Positions 1 through 8,313 of a DNA stretch of 41,095 nt are shown here, one piece after another; within the stretch, counting starts at the first letter, position 1; the number at the start of each line of letters is the position of its first letter. Origin of the DNA: Chthoniobacter flavus (GTDB lineage: Bacteria; Verrucomicrobiota; Verrucomicrobiia; Chthoniobacterales; Chthoniobacteraceae); the NCBI GenBank assembly GCA_945861435.1, contig CAMAUX010000050.1:1-41095 (forward strand). The letters run 5' to 3'. The notes under the pieces are model-generated. The model searched no databases and was not told the origin of the DNA. It worked only from the letters and a program-made list of their open reading frames with translations. The position numbers and the translations under genes are program-made.

Positions 1-2
1 CC

Positions 3-155
3 ACTGCCGGCACGTTGCGGCTGCGGTTGTTGAAGATCGCGGCGCAGGTCACCGTGAGCGTGCGCCGGGTGCATGTGCGGTTGTGCAGCGCCTTTCCGCT
101 CCAGGCCCTCTTCGCGCAATGCCATGCACGACTGGCCGCGCGAGCTGGCCCCTGA
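3..155 (+). CDS. IS1380-family transposase, C-terminal fragment
   Basis: Fifty codons, open at the window start in frame 3 and ending at TGA 153-155. The peptide reads TLRLRLLKIAAQVTVSVRRV, then a segment ending SAFPLQALFAQ. This is the conserved tail of IS1380-group DDE transposases, where a 'LRLKLLKIGA...V..SVRRV' stretch follows the last catalytic glutamate. The catalytic residues lie outside the window. The protein would cut and join DNA at the element's inverted repeats. The N-terminus of a transposase of the same family is at 40821-41095 in the same orientation. Family assignment is from recognised sequence and is fairly secure; completeness of the gene cannot be judged. Confidence 0.75.
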   Translation, partial: TAGTLRLRLLKIAAQVTVSVRRVHVRLCSAFPLQALFAQCHARLAARAGP

Positions 156-380
156 CACCCGAGCCCGACCGGCGCAGTCAAAAGTCAGCGAAAGAACGGC
201 CATCATCGATGACCGTGGAACGTCCTGCCCTCGAGGTGGAAGAAAGGCTGCTCCGCGCCTTCCAAATCTGCCAACCGAGCGAGAAAACCCGGTCATCACC
301 GCGCAGCGGCGCCTGATCGCGTCACGCCAAGGCCGCTACCCCACCCAAATCTGAAATTACTGACCCCAAACTCGCATGCC

Positions 381-398
381 GTGATTTATGCGGGCTAA
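381..398 (-). repeat. IS1380 right terminal inverted repeat
   Basis: On the minus strand the sequence is TTAGCCCGCATAAATCAC. It aligns with CTAACCCGAATCAATCAC at 40759-40776, 14 of 18 identical. Imperfect terminal repeats of about this size and sequence are usual in IS1380 elements. This marks the probable right boundary of the left-hand element. Confidence 0.65.
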
Positions 399-757
399 TT
401 GCTTTCATGCCTCCGGCATGCGGACGGTGTTGGAGAGCGGAGCCGCATTGGGGCAGGCGTGCGCCACCGACAGCGGCGCATAAGCGAACCGACTAACCTA
501 TTAATCCGGCCATTGAATACCCGCGGTAATGATGCGCCGCACGCAGTGTCCCGATGCCCGGCGAGCGAGGGAAGAAGCTAATGTGCACAGCCAAAGCGCA
601 ACCAGATCGACCCGCGCGTTCGCTGGTGTTTTGTGGCCGGATTAATAAGTGCCAGTCTTGCAGTGAGCGAGTCGCAGTCAGTGCCAGTGGCAGTGCTGCC
701 TGTGCTGCCTGTGCTGGGCGTTCGGGGCGTTCGGGGCGGAGGAAGGCCGTTGATCAG
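399..757. other. intergenic stretch with short repeats
   Basis: No convincing gene is seen between the IS end and the helicase stop codon. The stretch holds a pair of 14-bp inverted repeats (499-512 and 634-647, listed separately) and small direct duplications at about 690-740, where GTGCTGCCT and CGTTCGGGG each occur twice in a row. Open frames here have no recognisable protein features. Confidence 0.5.
499..647. repeat. MITE-like element with 14-bp inverted termini
   Basis: TATTAATCCGGCCA at 499-512 recurs as its perfect reverse complement TGGCCGGATTAATA at 634-647. The 121 bp between them have no gene. Size and termini resemble a miniature inverted-repeat element, but no target duplication or second copy was found in the window, so this could also be a chance or regulatory inverted repeat. 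Confidence 0.4.
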
Positions 758-3247
758 TCAGGCCCTGCGTCGTTGGGAGGAGGTGAGCGGTGGGAGGTGG
801 GCGAGGGATGGGGAGGGAGCGGAGTCCATGTGGGCCGCAGCCGCGGAACGCAGGGCCCGCCAGCGTTCGCAGGGATAATCGGCGGCCCATGTGATGTGAC
901 GCAGGAGGCTGCGCCATTCGATGAGCGCGCGTTCGATGTCGCCTTGGCGGAGCGCGTCGGTGAGCAGTGCACGGCGAGGGGTCTGATGCTGGACGATCTC
1001 GCGGATGGTCTCGGAGGCGCCGGAACCGTAACCGAGCGGCACGCCCATTTCGAGGTAGCCCGGGATGTCGGCGCGATCGTAGATGCGCTGGCAAAGGATG
1101 CCTAGGCGGCCGCCCATGGGTGATTGGTCATCGCCCGCGAATCGTTCGCCAGCGCGCAAGTTGGCGAGGTCGAAGAGGAGTTCCTCGATGGGGTAGGCTT
1201 GGTCTTCGAGGGCGGCGGCGATGGCGAGTCCTTCGCCGTGATGAAAGAAGCTGAAGAGGATGCCGCGCTTGGTGGGGATGCCGTCGGCATCGATGAGGCC
1301 GAGACGGCGCCAGTCGTGGGCTGGGGAGGAAAGGGTGTGGGTGTCTGCGCACCATGGGGCTTCGGTGCAGGAGGCGCAGGCGGCGGGTGTTTCGTTGCGC
1401 GTGGGCGGTTCGAGGAGGATGCGGCCTTGGCTGTCCCGCAGGCCGCGGGTGGGGAGGTGGTCGAAGGAGAATCGTGCACGGAGGTGGTCGTCGAACGGGC
1501 GGACTTCCTCTACCAGCGGGGCTTCTTTGGGGATGGGGAGGAGAGACGTTGGAAGAGGGTATGGCGGTTGCGGAGGGTGTGAGGATGAAGGCAGAGCTCT
1601 CCATGCGCGCAGATAGAGGTCGGGAAGGGGTGCGATGACGAGTTCCTGAAGCTCATCGAGGGTGACGCGCGTTTTTCCAAGAAGTGTGCGCAGCCACGGG
1701 GCGAGCTGGAGTGCACCGTCGCGGCGGGTGCCGATGGGGAGTTCGCGTCCGTAACGTCTGCCTCGTGGGGCGTTGAGGCGGCAGAGTGCGCCGTGGCCAA
1801 GCGGCCGCATGAAGCGTGAGCTGGCGAGAGCGGGGATCCAGCGTTCGTCCTCGCGAATCCAGAGTTCGGAGAGGGATCCGTTCTCGGATACTCCCGGGTG
1901 CGGCTCCCACTGGTCTTGTGAGTTGAGCAGGAGGGTGGTGCCGCGTCTGTGGAAGCGGGCGCGATCGGCGTCGATGCGCAGTGCACAGGGCATGGGGCCG
2001 GTGAGGCGTGAGCGTTCGACACCGAGAGGGATGTCGACTGGGGTGAAGAGGCGGCGTTGGAGGTCGAGCGCGGCGGCGAAGGGGTCTGAGCCGGCTTCTG
2101 CTGCGCGGCGCATGAGGGCGATGGAGGTGGGCCAGTCGACGGGTTGTGCACGACGCAGTTGGCGCGGGCGCGCATCTGCGAGGCGCGGGGTGGAATGGCC
2201 GACGAGAGCGTAGCCGATTTTATCGAGGCCGCGGCGGCCGGCGCGGCCGAACATTTGGAGGAGTTCGTCGGGTTGGACCTGGCGTTCGAAGTTACCGGCT
2301 TTGTAGGAGGTGCCGGTGACGATGACTGAGCGCATGGAGAAGTTGATGCCTGCGGCGAGGCCCATGGTGGCGACCACCACGCGGAGTTGGCCGTTTTTTG
2401 CGAGGGGTTCGATGAGGCCGGCGCGCTGGGCGTAACTCAGACCACTGTGGTGATAGGCCACACGGGCTTGAAGGAGGCGGGTGAGTTTGGGGCCAGCCAC
2501 GGCCTGCTGTTCCGGGGTGAGCGCGAGTGGGTCGGCGGGAGGGAGGGCGGCGGCCAGCGAACGTGCGATGTCTTCCGCGGCGTTGCGGCGCGGGGCGAAC
2601 ATGAGAACGGGGCCGAGGCCGGCCTGGAGCGCACCCGCCATGGCGCCTGTCCATGGGTCGCGGGAGCGCAGGAAGTCGCGTTGGGGAAGTCCGCCGATAT
2701 CAAACTCTTCGAGGGGGACAGGGCGCTGGTGCTGGCTCACGAGCACGGCATCGCGGCCGATGCGGCGCAGCCATTGGACGACGGAATCCGGGTTGGCGAC
2801 GGAGCCGCTCAGGAGCAAGAGTTGGGTGTTGGGCGGTGCGAGGGCGATGGCGAGTTCGTAGTTCACCCCGCGCACGGGGTCGCCGATCATCTGGTATTCA
2901 TCGATGACGAGAAGGCGCGGGCCTGCACGGCGCAGGAACCTGTCCTTCTGGGTCTCGAGGGTGGCGACGACGATCTTGGCGTTTGTGGCGATGGCGAGGT
3001 CGCCCGTGGAGATGCCGACGTCCCAGCCGCGGTTGCGCCACTCGGCGAGTTTGTCATTGGCTAGGGCGCGGGTGGGGACGGTGAATACGGCCTGAGCGCG
3101 GAGTTCGGGATGAAAGAGTTCGAAGACGAAGGTCTTGCCGGCACCGGTGGGTGCGTGGACGACGACGTCTTTTCCGGCACGCAGGGCATGGACGCACTGT
3201 TGCTGCCAGAGGTCTGGGAGGGTGAGGTTTTGGAGGAGCGCCTCCAT
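758..3247 (-). CDS. Ski2-like superfamily 2 DEAD/DEAH helicase
   Basis: Predicted ATP-dependent RNA or DNA helicase of 829 residues. Motifs in order: Walker A APTGAGKT near residue 30, motif Ia PTRALAN, motif II VIDEYQ (DEYQ rather than DEVH/DEAH), motif III LLSGS, and motif VI QMFGRAGRRG in the second RecA-like lobe, a signature of the Ski2/Mtr4/Hel308 group. A long C-terminal region contains a CxxC...C cluster (CASCTEAPWC) that could bind a metal. The frame is open farther upstream to 3544, but the start chosen is ATG at 3245-3247: it is preceded by a purine-rich AGGTGGGAG about one codon away, and helicase homology begins there. Transcribed alone; the nearest minus-strand gene upstream is 1.4 kb away. 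Bacterial members are mostly uncharacterised, with RNA remodelling likely. The motif assignment is firm; the biological role is not. Confidence 0.85.
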   Translation of the reverse strand: MEALLQNLTLPDLWQQQCVHALRAGKDVVVHAPTGAGKTFVFELFHPELRAQAVFTVPTRALANDKLAEWRNRGWDVGISTGDLAIATNAKIVVATLETQKDRFLRRAGPRLLVIDEYQMIGDPVRGVNYELAIALAPPNTQLLLLSGSVANPDSVVQWLRRIGRDAVLVSQHQRPVPLEEFDIGGLPQRDFLRSRDPWTGAMAGALQAGLGPVLMFAPRRNAAEDIARSLAAALPPADPLALTPEQQAVAGPKLTRLLQARVAYHHSGLSYAQRAGLIEPLAKNGQLRVVVATMGLAAGINFSMRSVIVTGTSYKAGNFERQVQPDELLQMFGRAGRRGLDKIGYALVGHSTPRLADARPRQLRRAQPVDWPTSIALMRRAAEAGSDPFAAALDLQRRLFTPVDIPLGVERSRLTGPMPCALRIDADRARFHRRGTTLLLNSQDQWEPHPGVSENGSLSELWIREDERWIPALASSRFMRPLGHGALCRLNAPRGRRYGRELPIGTRRDGALQLAPWLRTLLGKTRVTLDELQELVIAPLPDLYLRAWRALPSSSHPPQPPYPLPTSLLPIPKEAPLVEEVRPFDDHLRARFSFDHLPTRGLRDSQGRILLEPPTRNETPAACASCTEAPWCADTHTLSSPAHDWRRLGLIDADGIPTKRGILFSFFHHGEGLAIAAALEDQAYPIEELLFDLANLRAGERFAGDDQSPMGGRLGILCQRIYDRADIPGYLEMGVPLGYGSGASETIREIVQHQTPRRALLTDALRQGDIERALIEWRSLLRHITWAADYPCERWRALRSAAAAHMDSAPSPSLAHLPPLTSSQRRRA

Positions 3248-4696
3248 GCTCCCACCTTTGCCCCGGAATCGGGCGCATGGCCAGAGTGGATGAGCTTGAG
3301 CTGCAGTCACGCGGGACGGTGAGAGGCGCCTGACGTTTATTGAGGATCGCGAAATAGGGTGACCGCGCCGCGCCCAGAGATTGGGCCTTCCGGGTGTCAC
3401 CGTAATGTGCGACGCCGAATAAGATAAGCTACGAAGCCACCTCAAGCGATTCTCAGTCGCGGTACGGACGGGAGCGGGTGGGAGCTGCGACGATAGGGGT
3501 CGGATGAGGTGTGGATGGGATGCGGATGGATAAAGGAGGGGCATCCTTGGGCATGGAGTGGAATCCGGTTGCGACGAATCTCCGCCCCCGGCGCTGGATT
3601 GGCCTGTGACGGGAGGCCATGGATGATGCGGGGGATTTTGAGCGAGCTTAGTCCGAGGGGCGGACCACGGGGACGGCCGGGTGTCAGCGACGATCGTGTC
3701 GGTTCATTTGGGCACATCTTGGCTGAATTGGAGGTTCGCTTACGGATGCGGTCATAAAACACCAGCGGCCTCGCCGGCGATTTTACGGTGCTTGGGCAGT
3801 AGGCATCCGCTTCATCCCAAGCTCGCCAAGTATGGAGAGGCTGCGTGCACCGCCTGATTTCCGCGAGTGATCAGTGGCCAGATCGATGATAGGGCAACAC
3901 GCCACGGTCCGGAGCTGTGGCCCAGCCGGATGGCGCTGTACGTTACCCGGGGTCAATAGCCGACCGAAGTGGACCGAAGTAAATCGAAGTAGACCGAAGC
4001 CGACCGAAGTGGACCGAAGTGGACCAAAGTGGGCGGCAGTGGGCGGCAGTGGGCGGCAGTGGGCGGCAGTGGGCCGTCGCCTCGCTGTCATCTGAACCTA
4101 AACGCGGCGATGAAAACTCGTCGGATCTGATGTGAGATTCTGTGGAAACGGAATTTGCAGCTGAAATCCATCCCGTTTCAGACTTACCCGTTGGGAGAGT
4201 CTCTTGGAGCGATCTTCAAAGTCGGTAACGACATGGCTGTTACCCTCAAGTACACAGGCACCCATAGGACTCAGCAGAAGCCTGAACCCGGAGAGTGCCC
4301 ACTGGCCCACGGAACGCACTGAATGCACGGACCACGCAACAGACTCTCAGCCTCCTCATCCACCCCATTCCTTCCGTGCCGTCCGGATTCCGTGGGCCGT
4401 CGATTCACGTTTTTAGGCTGAGGCGGAGTGGCAGTGTTGGCGGACCGCCATTCCGAGCGCCGTGCCTGAAGGACTGTGCCGCGAAGCCAATTGACGACCG
4501 TGTGGGCGAAGCGCGCGCTCTCCGACTTTGTGCCGTGCCGGTCTCCATTTCAACCGGGGCAAAGCCACGGATGCGGCTGACTAAAGCCCCGTCAAAAACT
4601 TGGCGGATTTTGGGCCAGTTTTTTTGCCGATGGTTGAGGGACACGACGCAGCTGTTGGCTTTGCCCTGCATGGATGGTCGGACGCGGATGTTCTTT
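3248..4696. other. 1.4-kb region without a recognisable gene
   Basis: Open frames here are short, overlap on both strands and show no recognisable domain or coding bias. The main structure is the 10-bp tandem array at 3961-4080. The stretch at 4098-4700 is less GC-rich than its surroundings and might be a worn gene remnant, but no family was recognised. It separates the helicase (whose upstream region starts at 3248) from the 3' end of the DUF3072 gene. Confidence 0.5.
3961..4080. repeat. 10-bp tandem array, about 12 units
   Basis: Twelve consecutive 10-bp units with no gaps. The first seven are variants of GGACCGAAGT, one of them GGACCAAAGT; the next four are identical GGGCGGCAGT; the last, GGGCCGTCGC, is degenerate. 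The change is graded, as if one unit type evolved from the other and was then amplified. Unit length is close to one DNA helical turn. It lies outside any credible gene. Confidence 0.9.
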
Positions 4697-5302
4697 TCAG
4701 TATGGAGTCGATGAGTCGTCGCGCTGTGGTGCGGCTTGCCTGTGATAGCCCGCCTGCGTCGAACGAGTTTGCGTTCCCTGCCGGCCTGGTGTGGTGGGTG
4801 ACATGTCGGCCATCTGGTTCGTCTGGCGCATCTGGCGTTGGGGTGCTTGGGGTGCTTGGGGTGCTTGGGGTGCTTGGGGTGCTTGGGGCGTGCGATTTCC
4901 TTGTGATGGCCGGAATGCCTTGGCCTTGAGTTGCTCGATGAGTTGGGAGGCCTGCGCCTTGGTGAGTGTTTCGGGTACGGGATCGCCCGTGCGCTCGGCG
5001 AGGCTTTGGAGGTAGGAACGCTGGGCGGCTGTCATGGGGGCGCCACCGGTGGCCCATTGCTGCGGGTTCTTAGCCACGGCTGCCGGTGCGGCGCCCGTGC
5101 CGGTTTGCTGCGGGCACGGCGGTTGTGGGCGCGACTGTGGGAATGGACGGTTGTGCTGCTGCTGACGGTCCTCGCCGCGGTCTTGAGTGTCTTGATGGGC
5201 TGGATGGTTTTGCCCGCGGGCCTGGCCGTTATCGCGTCCGATTTCCTGTCGATGGTCCTGCTGGCTGGGATGCGGCTCGGTGGAGTCGAAGTGATTGTCC
5301 AT
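4697..5302 (-). CDS. DUF3072-domain protein with Pro-Gln-Ala repeat
   Basis: A 201-residue hydrophilic protein. Residues about 90-126 (MTAAQRSYLQSLAERTGDPV and the following LTKAQASQLIEQLK) match the small helical DUF3072 domain, also described as SAP-like. The N-terminus is rich in Gln, Asp and His. After the domain comes PQAPQAPQAPQAPQAPQ, coded by five exact 9-bp units, then a basic, Gln-rich tail. No signal peptide or membrane segment is seen. It begins 57 bp after the sigma-factor stop on the same strand, so co-transcription is likely. A shorter protein starting at the internal ATG at 5033-5035 is possible. The function of DUF3072 is unknown, and the flanking sequence is low-complexity and probably disordered. 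Confidence 0.65.
   Translation of the reverse strand: MDNHFDSTEPHPSQQDHRQEIGRDNGQARGQNHPAHQDTQDRGEDRQQQHNRPFPQSRPQPPCPQQTGTGAAPAAVAKNPQQWATGGAPMTAAQRSYLQSLAERTGDPVPETLTKAQASQLIEQLKAKAFRPSQGNRTPQAPQAPQAPQAPQAPQRQMRQTNQMADMSPTTPGRQGTQTRSTQAGYHRQAAPQRDDSSTPY
4841..4885. repeat. 9-bp coding minisatellite (PQA repeat)
   Basis: Five exact copies of GGGTGCTTG on the plus strand with partial flanking copies. On the coding strand they give the Pro-Gln-Ala repeat of the DUF3072 protein. Unit length is a multiple of three, so gain or loss of units keeps the frame. Confidence 0.9.
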
Positions 5303-5359
5303 GCCTTTGGAATCGGAGCCCGAGGCTTCGCGAGCCGTTTGGAGAGTGCGAAGTGCGCG

Positions 5360-5974
5360 TCAGGATTCGAGGTAACGGCGCAGCATTTCCCGCAGTTGGG
5401 TGCGTGCGCGGAAGAGGACGCTTTTGACGGCGGGAACCGAGATGCCAAGGATTTCACCGATCTCCTCGTACGAGACGTCCTCGTAGCGGCGGAGGATGAT
5501 GGCCATGCGGTGGACTTCGGGGAGCTGGGCGATGGCTTTGAGGATGGCGTCCTGGAGTTCTGCATCGAGCAGCGTTTCCTCGGGGGTCTTGGCTCCGGGA
5601 TCCCGGATTTGGAGGGGCTGTTCGGAATCGTCCAACGGGGCGTCCAGCGAGCGGGCGGGATGGCGTTTTCTGCGGCGCAGCTCGTTGCAGACGAGGTTGC
5701 GCATGATGGTGAAAAGCCAGGTGGTGAACTTGGCGGTGGGTTCGTAGCGGGGGGCGGATCTCCAAACCCGCACGAAGACCTGTTGGGCGATGTCCTCGGC
5801 GTCGGTGGCGTCGCCGAGCATCTTGGCGACGGCACCGATGACGCGGTGTTGGTGGGCTTCGACGAGTTGGGCGAAGGCGTCGGTGTCGCCTTGGCGCACG
5901 CGTTCCATCCATGCGAGGTCCTGTGCTGCGGAGTCCGCGGAGGTATCTGCTGGGGTGGTCGGATCCTGGCTCAT
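5360..5974 (-). CDS. ECF-type RNA polymerase sigma factor
   Basis: A 204-residue sigma-70 family protein of the extracytoplasmic-function type, directing RNA polymerase to a specific promoter set. Region 2 spans about residues 30-105 (DAFAQLVEAHQHRVIGAVAK, then DAEDIAQQVFVRVW and FTTWLFTIMRNLVCNELRRR). Region 4 spans about 145-200 (LPEVHRMAIILRRYEDVSYEEI, then LGISVPAVKSVLFRARTQLR), a typical helix-turn-helix for the -35 element. Regions 1 and 3 are absent, as usual. The start MSQDPTT at 5974 was preferred because the longer open frame upstream is Pro/Arg-rich and non-homologous; no strong ribosome site is present. No anti-sigma factor is adjacent. The gene downstream codes for the DUF3072 protein, and mqnE diverges 155 bp away. 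Confidence 0.92.
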   Translation of the reverse strand: MSQDPTTPADTSADSAAQDLAWMERVRQGDTDAFAQLVEAHQHRVIGAVAKMLGDATDAEDIAQQVFVRVWRSAPRYEPTAKFTTWLFTIMRNLVCNELRRRKRHPARSLDAPLDDSEQPLQIRDPGAKTPEETLLDAELQDAILKAIAQLPEVHRMAIILRRYEDVSYEEIGEILGISVPAVKSVLFRARTQLREMLRRYLES

Positions 5975-6129
5975 CAAGATCGGGCGAGCGCGTGGTGGGG
6001 GTGGCGGGTGCGGCGGGACGATGCGAGTTTCGAAAGGGGGAGGCAATTGTTTTCCCGAGTGCGCGCGGAGGGGATGGAGCCGCTGGTTTCTTGCAATTGG
6101 AGGGTGTGGGATTAGGGTGCGCGGGAGCG

Positions 6130-7287
6130 ATGAAGCAGGCTGCAAAGTATTTATCAGGCGAACTCCGGTCGGTGTACGAGAAGGCGTGCGCGGGGGAGCG
6201 GATCACGGAAGCGGAGGCGCTTGGACTCTATGGTTCAGCGGACCTCAACGGGCTTGGGGTGATAGCGGATACGGTGCGTGAGCGGCTCAATGGGAATGTG
6301 GCGACGTACATTCACAATCAGTACGTGAATTACTCCAACGTCTGTCTTCTCTCCTGCCAGTTCTGCGCGTTCGGGGCGAAGAAGAGGGAGGCACACGCCT
6401 TCGAGCTAAGCATCGCAGAGATCGTGGAAAAGGTGCGTGGGGGTTTGGCGACGGGGATCACGGAGGTGCACATGGTGGGAGGGCTGCATCCGAGTCTTCC
6501 GGGGGAGTGGTATTTGGAATTACTCGGGGCGATGCGCGCGCTCTCACCGGAGCTTTTTTTGAAGGCGTTCACGGCCGTGGAGATTCGGCACCTGGCCTTT
6601 CGAGTGTTCAAGGAGTCGGTGCGCGAGACGCTCGAGCGGCTGCGGGCGGCCGGGCTTGGAGCCATCACGGGGGGGGGCGCGGAGATTTTTGATCCTGCGG
6701 TGCGCGACCAGATCTGCCGTGGCAAGGAGACGGCGGAGGAGTGGCTGGAGGTGCATCGCACATGGCATGAGATGGGGATGCGTAGCACGGCGACGATGCT
6801 TTTTGGTCATATCGAGACGGCTGCGCAGCGGGTGGATCATCTGCGGCGGTTGCGCGAGTTGCAGGATGAGACGGGCGGGTTCACGGCGTTTATTCCCTTT
6901 GCGTTTGAGCCCGATGGGGCGCGGCCGCAGTTGCGCGGGATGCGTCATGCGAGCGCGGCGGAGAGTTTGCGCAATCTTGCGGTGAGCCGGATCTATCTGG
7001 ACAACTTTCCGCATCTCACGGGCTACTGGGTGAGTCTCGGACTGCCGCTGGCTTCGGTGGCGCTGAGCTACGGGGTGGACGATCTGCACGGGACGATCAA
7101 GGAGGAGAAGATCTTTCACATGGCGGGTTCGCAGACGCCGCAGCAGCAGACGGTGCGGGCGCTGCGCAAGGCGATCCGGGAGGCGGGCCGCGAGCCGCGT
7201 CAGCGCGACACTTGGTACCGGTTGGTGGACGAAGCGGATGCCGTGACTGGGGATGGGCACGCGGCGGGTGCGGAGTCGGTGGCATGA
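6130..7287 (+). CDS. mqnE: aminofutalosine synthase MqnE (radical SAM)
   Basis: 385 residues. MqnE joins 3-[(1-carboxyvinyl)oxy]benzoate, the product of MqnA, to S-adenosylmethionine, giving 6-amino-6-deoxyfutalosine in the cytoplasm: step two of futalosine-dependent menaquinone synthesis. The radical-SAM iron-sulfur motif CxxxCxxC is CLLSCQFC at residues 72-79, preceded by YVNYSNV. HMVGGLHPSLPGEWY and FTAVEI are typical of MqnE rather than the related cyclase MqnC, as is the GGGAEIF stretch. The start ATG at 6130 gives the normal family length; longer frames upstream run through the sigma-factor promoter region. Its stop overlaps the mqnA start (ATGA), so the two are almost certainly translated together. 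Confidence 0.92.
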   Translation: MKQAAKYLSGELRSVYEKACAGERITEAEALGLYGSADLNGLGVIADTVRERLNGNVATYIHNQYVNYSNVCLLSCQFCAFGAKKREAHAFELSIAEIVEKVRGGLATGITEVHMVGGLHPSLPGEWYLELLGAMRALSPELFLKAFTAVEIRHLAFRVFKESVRETLERLRAAGLGAITGGGAEIFDPAVRDQICRGKETAEEWLEVHRTWHEMGMRSTATMLFGHIETAAQRVDHLRRLRELQDETGGFTAFIPFAFEPDGARPQLRGMRHASAAESLRNLAVSRIYLDNFPHLTGYWVSLGLPLASVALSYGVDDLHGTIKEEKIFHMAGSQTPQQQTVRALRKAIREAGREPRQRDTWYRLVDEADAVTGDGHAAGAESVA

Positions 7288-8186
7288 GTGGAGGCGGTGC
7301 CATGAGCGGGGGCGGCGTGGTGAGCGGGCCGCTTGAGAATCTGCGCATCGGTTGTGTGCGGTATTTGAATGCGCGGCCGCTGATTGTGGCGCACGAGGGG
7401 CCGGTGGTGATGGCGCATCCTTCGGAGCTTGCGGCGCAGATTGCGAAGGGGCAGCTGGATGCGGGGTTGGTGCCGGTGTACGAGGCGCTCGGTGGCCGGG
7501 AGTATCTGATGGTGGACGGGGTGGGGATCGGGTGCGAGGGGGCGGTGTACAGCGTGTATCTGGCGCATCGTGGGCCGTTGGAGGAGGTGCGCGAGGTGGT
7601 GCTGGATGCGGGCTCGTGCACATCGGTGCAGTTGCTGAGGGTGTTGCTGGCGGAGTTTCATGGGATGCGGCCGCGGTGGAGGCAGGGGAGGAGGGACACC
7701 GTGGACACCGTGGACACCATGGACGACATGGACGACATGGACGACATGGACGACATGGACGACATGGACGGGGGGGAGTGCGTGGATGGTGGGCCGGGGG
7801 CGGCGCGCTTGTTGATTGGGAATCAGGCGATTGATTTCCGGCTGGGTGCTCCGGAGGGCTGGCACTTTCTGGATCTGGGCGAGGAATGGCTGCGGTGCAC
7901 GGGGTTGCCTTTTGTGTTCGCGCTTTGGATGTTGCGCGCGGATCTGCCTCGGGTGAAGGAGGTGGCGGCGGCGTTTCGGGAGCTGGGACGCCGGGGGCTC
8001 GAGCGCATCGGGCAGATTGTGGACGGGGAGAATTTTCACACCCGGGAATTCCGGTTGCGGTATCTCACGGAGCACATTCGGTACGGGCTTGGGGAGCGGG
8101 AGAAGGCGGGGGTGGAGCTTTTCCGCGAGTTGCTGGTGAAGCACGGCTGCGCACCGCGAGGGGTGGGGGCGCTGCGGTGGGTTTAG
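7284..8186 (+). CDS. mqnA: chorismate dehydratase MqnA with repeat insertion
   Basis: 300 residues. MqnA removes water from chorismate to give 3-[(1-carboxyvinyl)oxy]benzoate, entering the futalosine menaquinone pathway. Its periplasmic-binding-protein-like fold is seen in IGCVRYLNARPL (residues 22-33), DAGLVPVYEAL, the DAGSCTSVQLLRVLL loop (about 108-122), and LLIGNQAIDF (about 177-186) followed by LDLGEEW. Between the two lobes, where homologues have a short linker, lies an acidic insertion of DTV, DTM and DDM triplets (about residues 138-162) coded by eight 9-bp units. The start ATG at 7284 overlaps the mqnE stop. MSGGGA is followed by MSGGGV, so ATG 7302 is an alternative start. All core motifs are intact, so the enzyme is probably active despite the insertion. 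Confidence 0.9.
   Translation: MSGGGAMSGGGVVSGPLENLRIGCVRYLNARPLIVAHEGPVVMAHPSELAAQIAKGQLDAGLVPVYEALGGREYLMVDGVGIGCEGAVYSVYLAHRGPLEEVREVVLDAGSCTSVQLLRVLLAEFHGMRPRWRQGRRDTVDTVDTMDDMDDMDDMDDMDDMDGGECVDGGPGAARLLIGNQAIDFRLGAPEGWHFLDLGEEWLRCTGLPFVFALWMLRADLPRVKEVAAAFRELGRRGLERIGQIVDGENFHTREFRLRYLTEHIRYGLGEREKAGVELFRELLVKHGCAPRGVGALRWV
7696..7767 (+). repeat. 9-bp coding minisatellite inside mqnA
   Basis: Eight adjoining 9-bp units: ACACCGTGG twice, ACACCATGG once, ACGACATGG five times. They are in frame and code for DTV, DTV, DTM and DDM repeats, giving a run of acidic residues. The identical final five copies suggest recent expansion by slippage. Confidence 0.95.
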
Positions 8187-8313
8187 GGGCGTTCGATACG
8201 CTGCGTGGTTCTGGGTTTAGTTTCCTGAGCAGCTTGAGCAGCTTGGGTAGTTGACAGGGGAGCTTGTGGTTCGAGGGTGGCCGCAGAGAGGGGTGGTGGG
8301 AGGCGACTGGGCG

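Larger units (their letters stand above)
1..398 (+). mobile_element. IS1380-family element, right part
   Basis: This is the 3' part of an insertion sequence cut by the window edge. It holds the transposase C-terminus (ending at 155), about 225 bp without a convincing gene, and an 18-bp terminal inverted repeat at 381-398. Read on the minus strand, that repeat matches 14 of 18 positions of the repeat at 40759-40776 near the other window end. The boundary at 398 is inferred from this repeat alone; a target duplication cannot be checked because the left half of the element is missing. Confidence 0.75.

Noticed and set aside
3442..3762. Small genes on either strand upstream of the helicase
   Set aside because: Overlapping frames without homology, ribosome sites or coding bias; Pro/Arg-rich translations are expected by chance at this GC content.
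4405..4671. Minus-strand 88-residue open frame as a gene
   Set aside because: No recognisable domain and no ribosome site; may be a worn remnant but cannot be supported.
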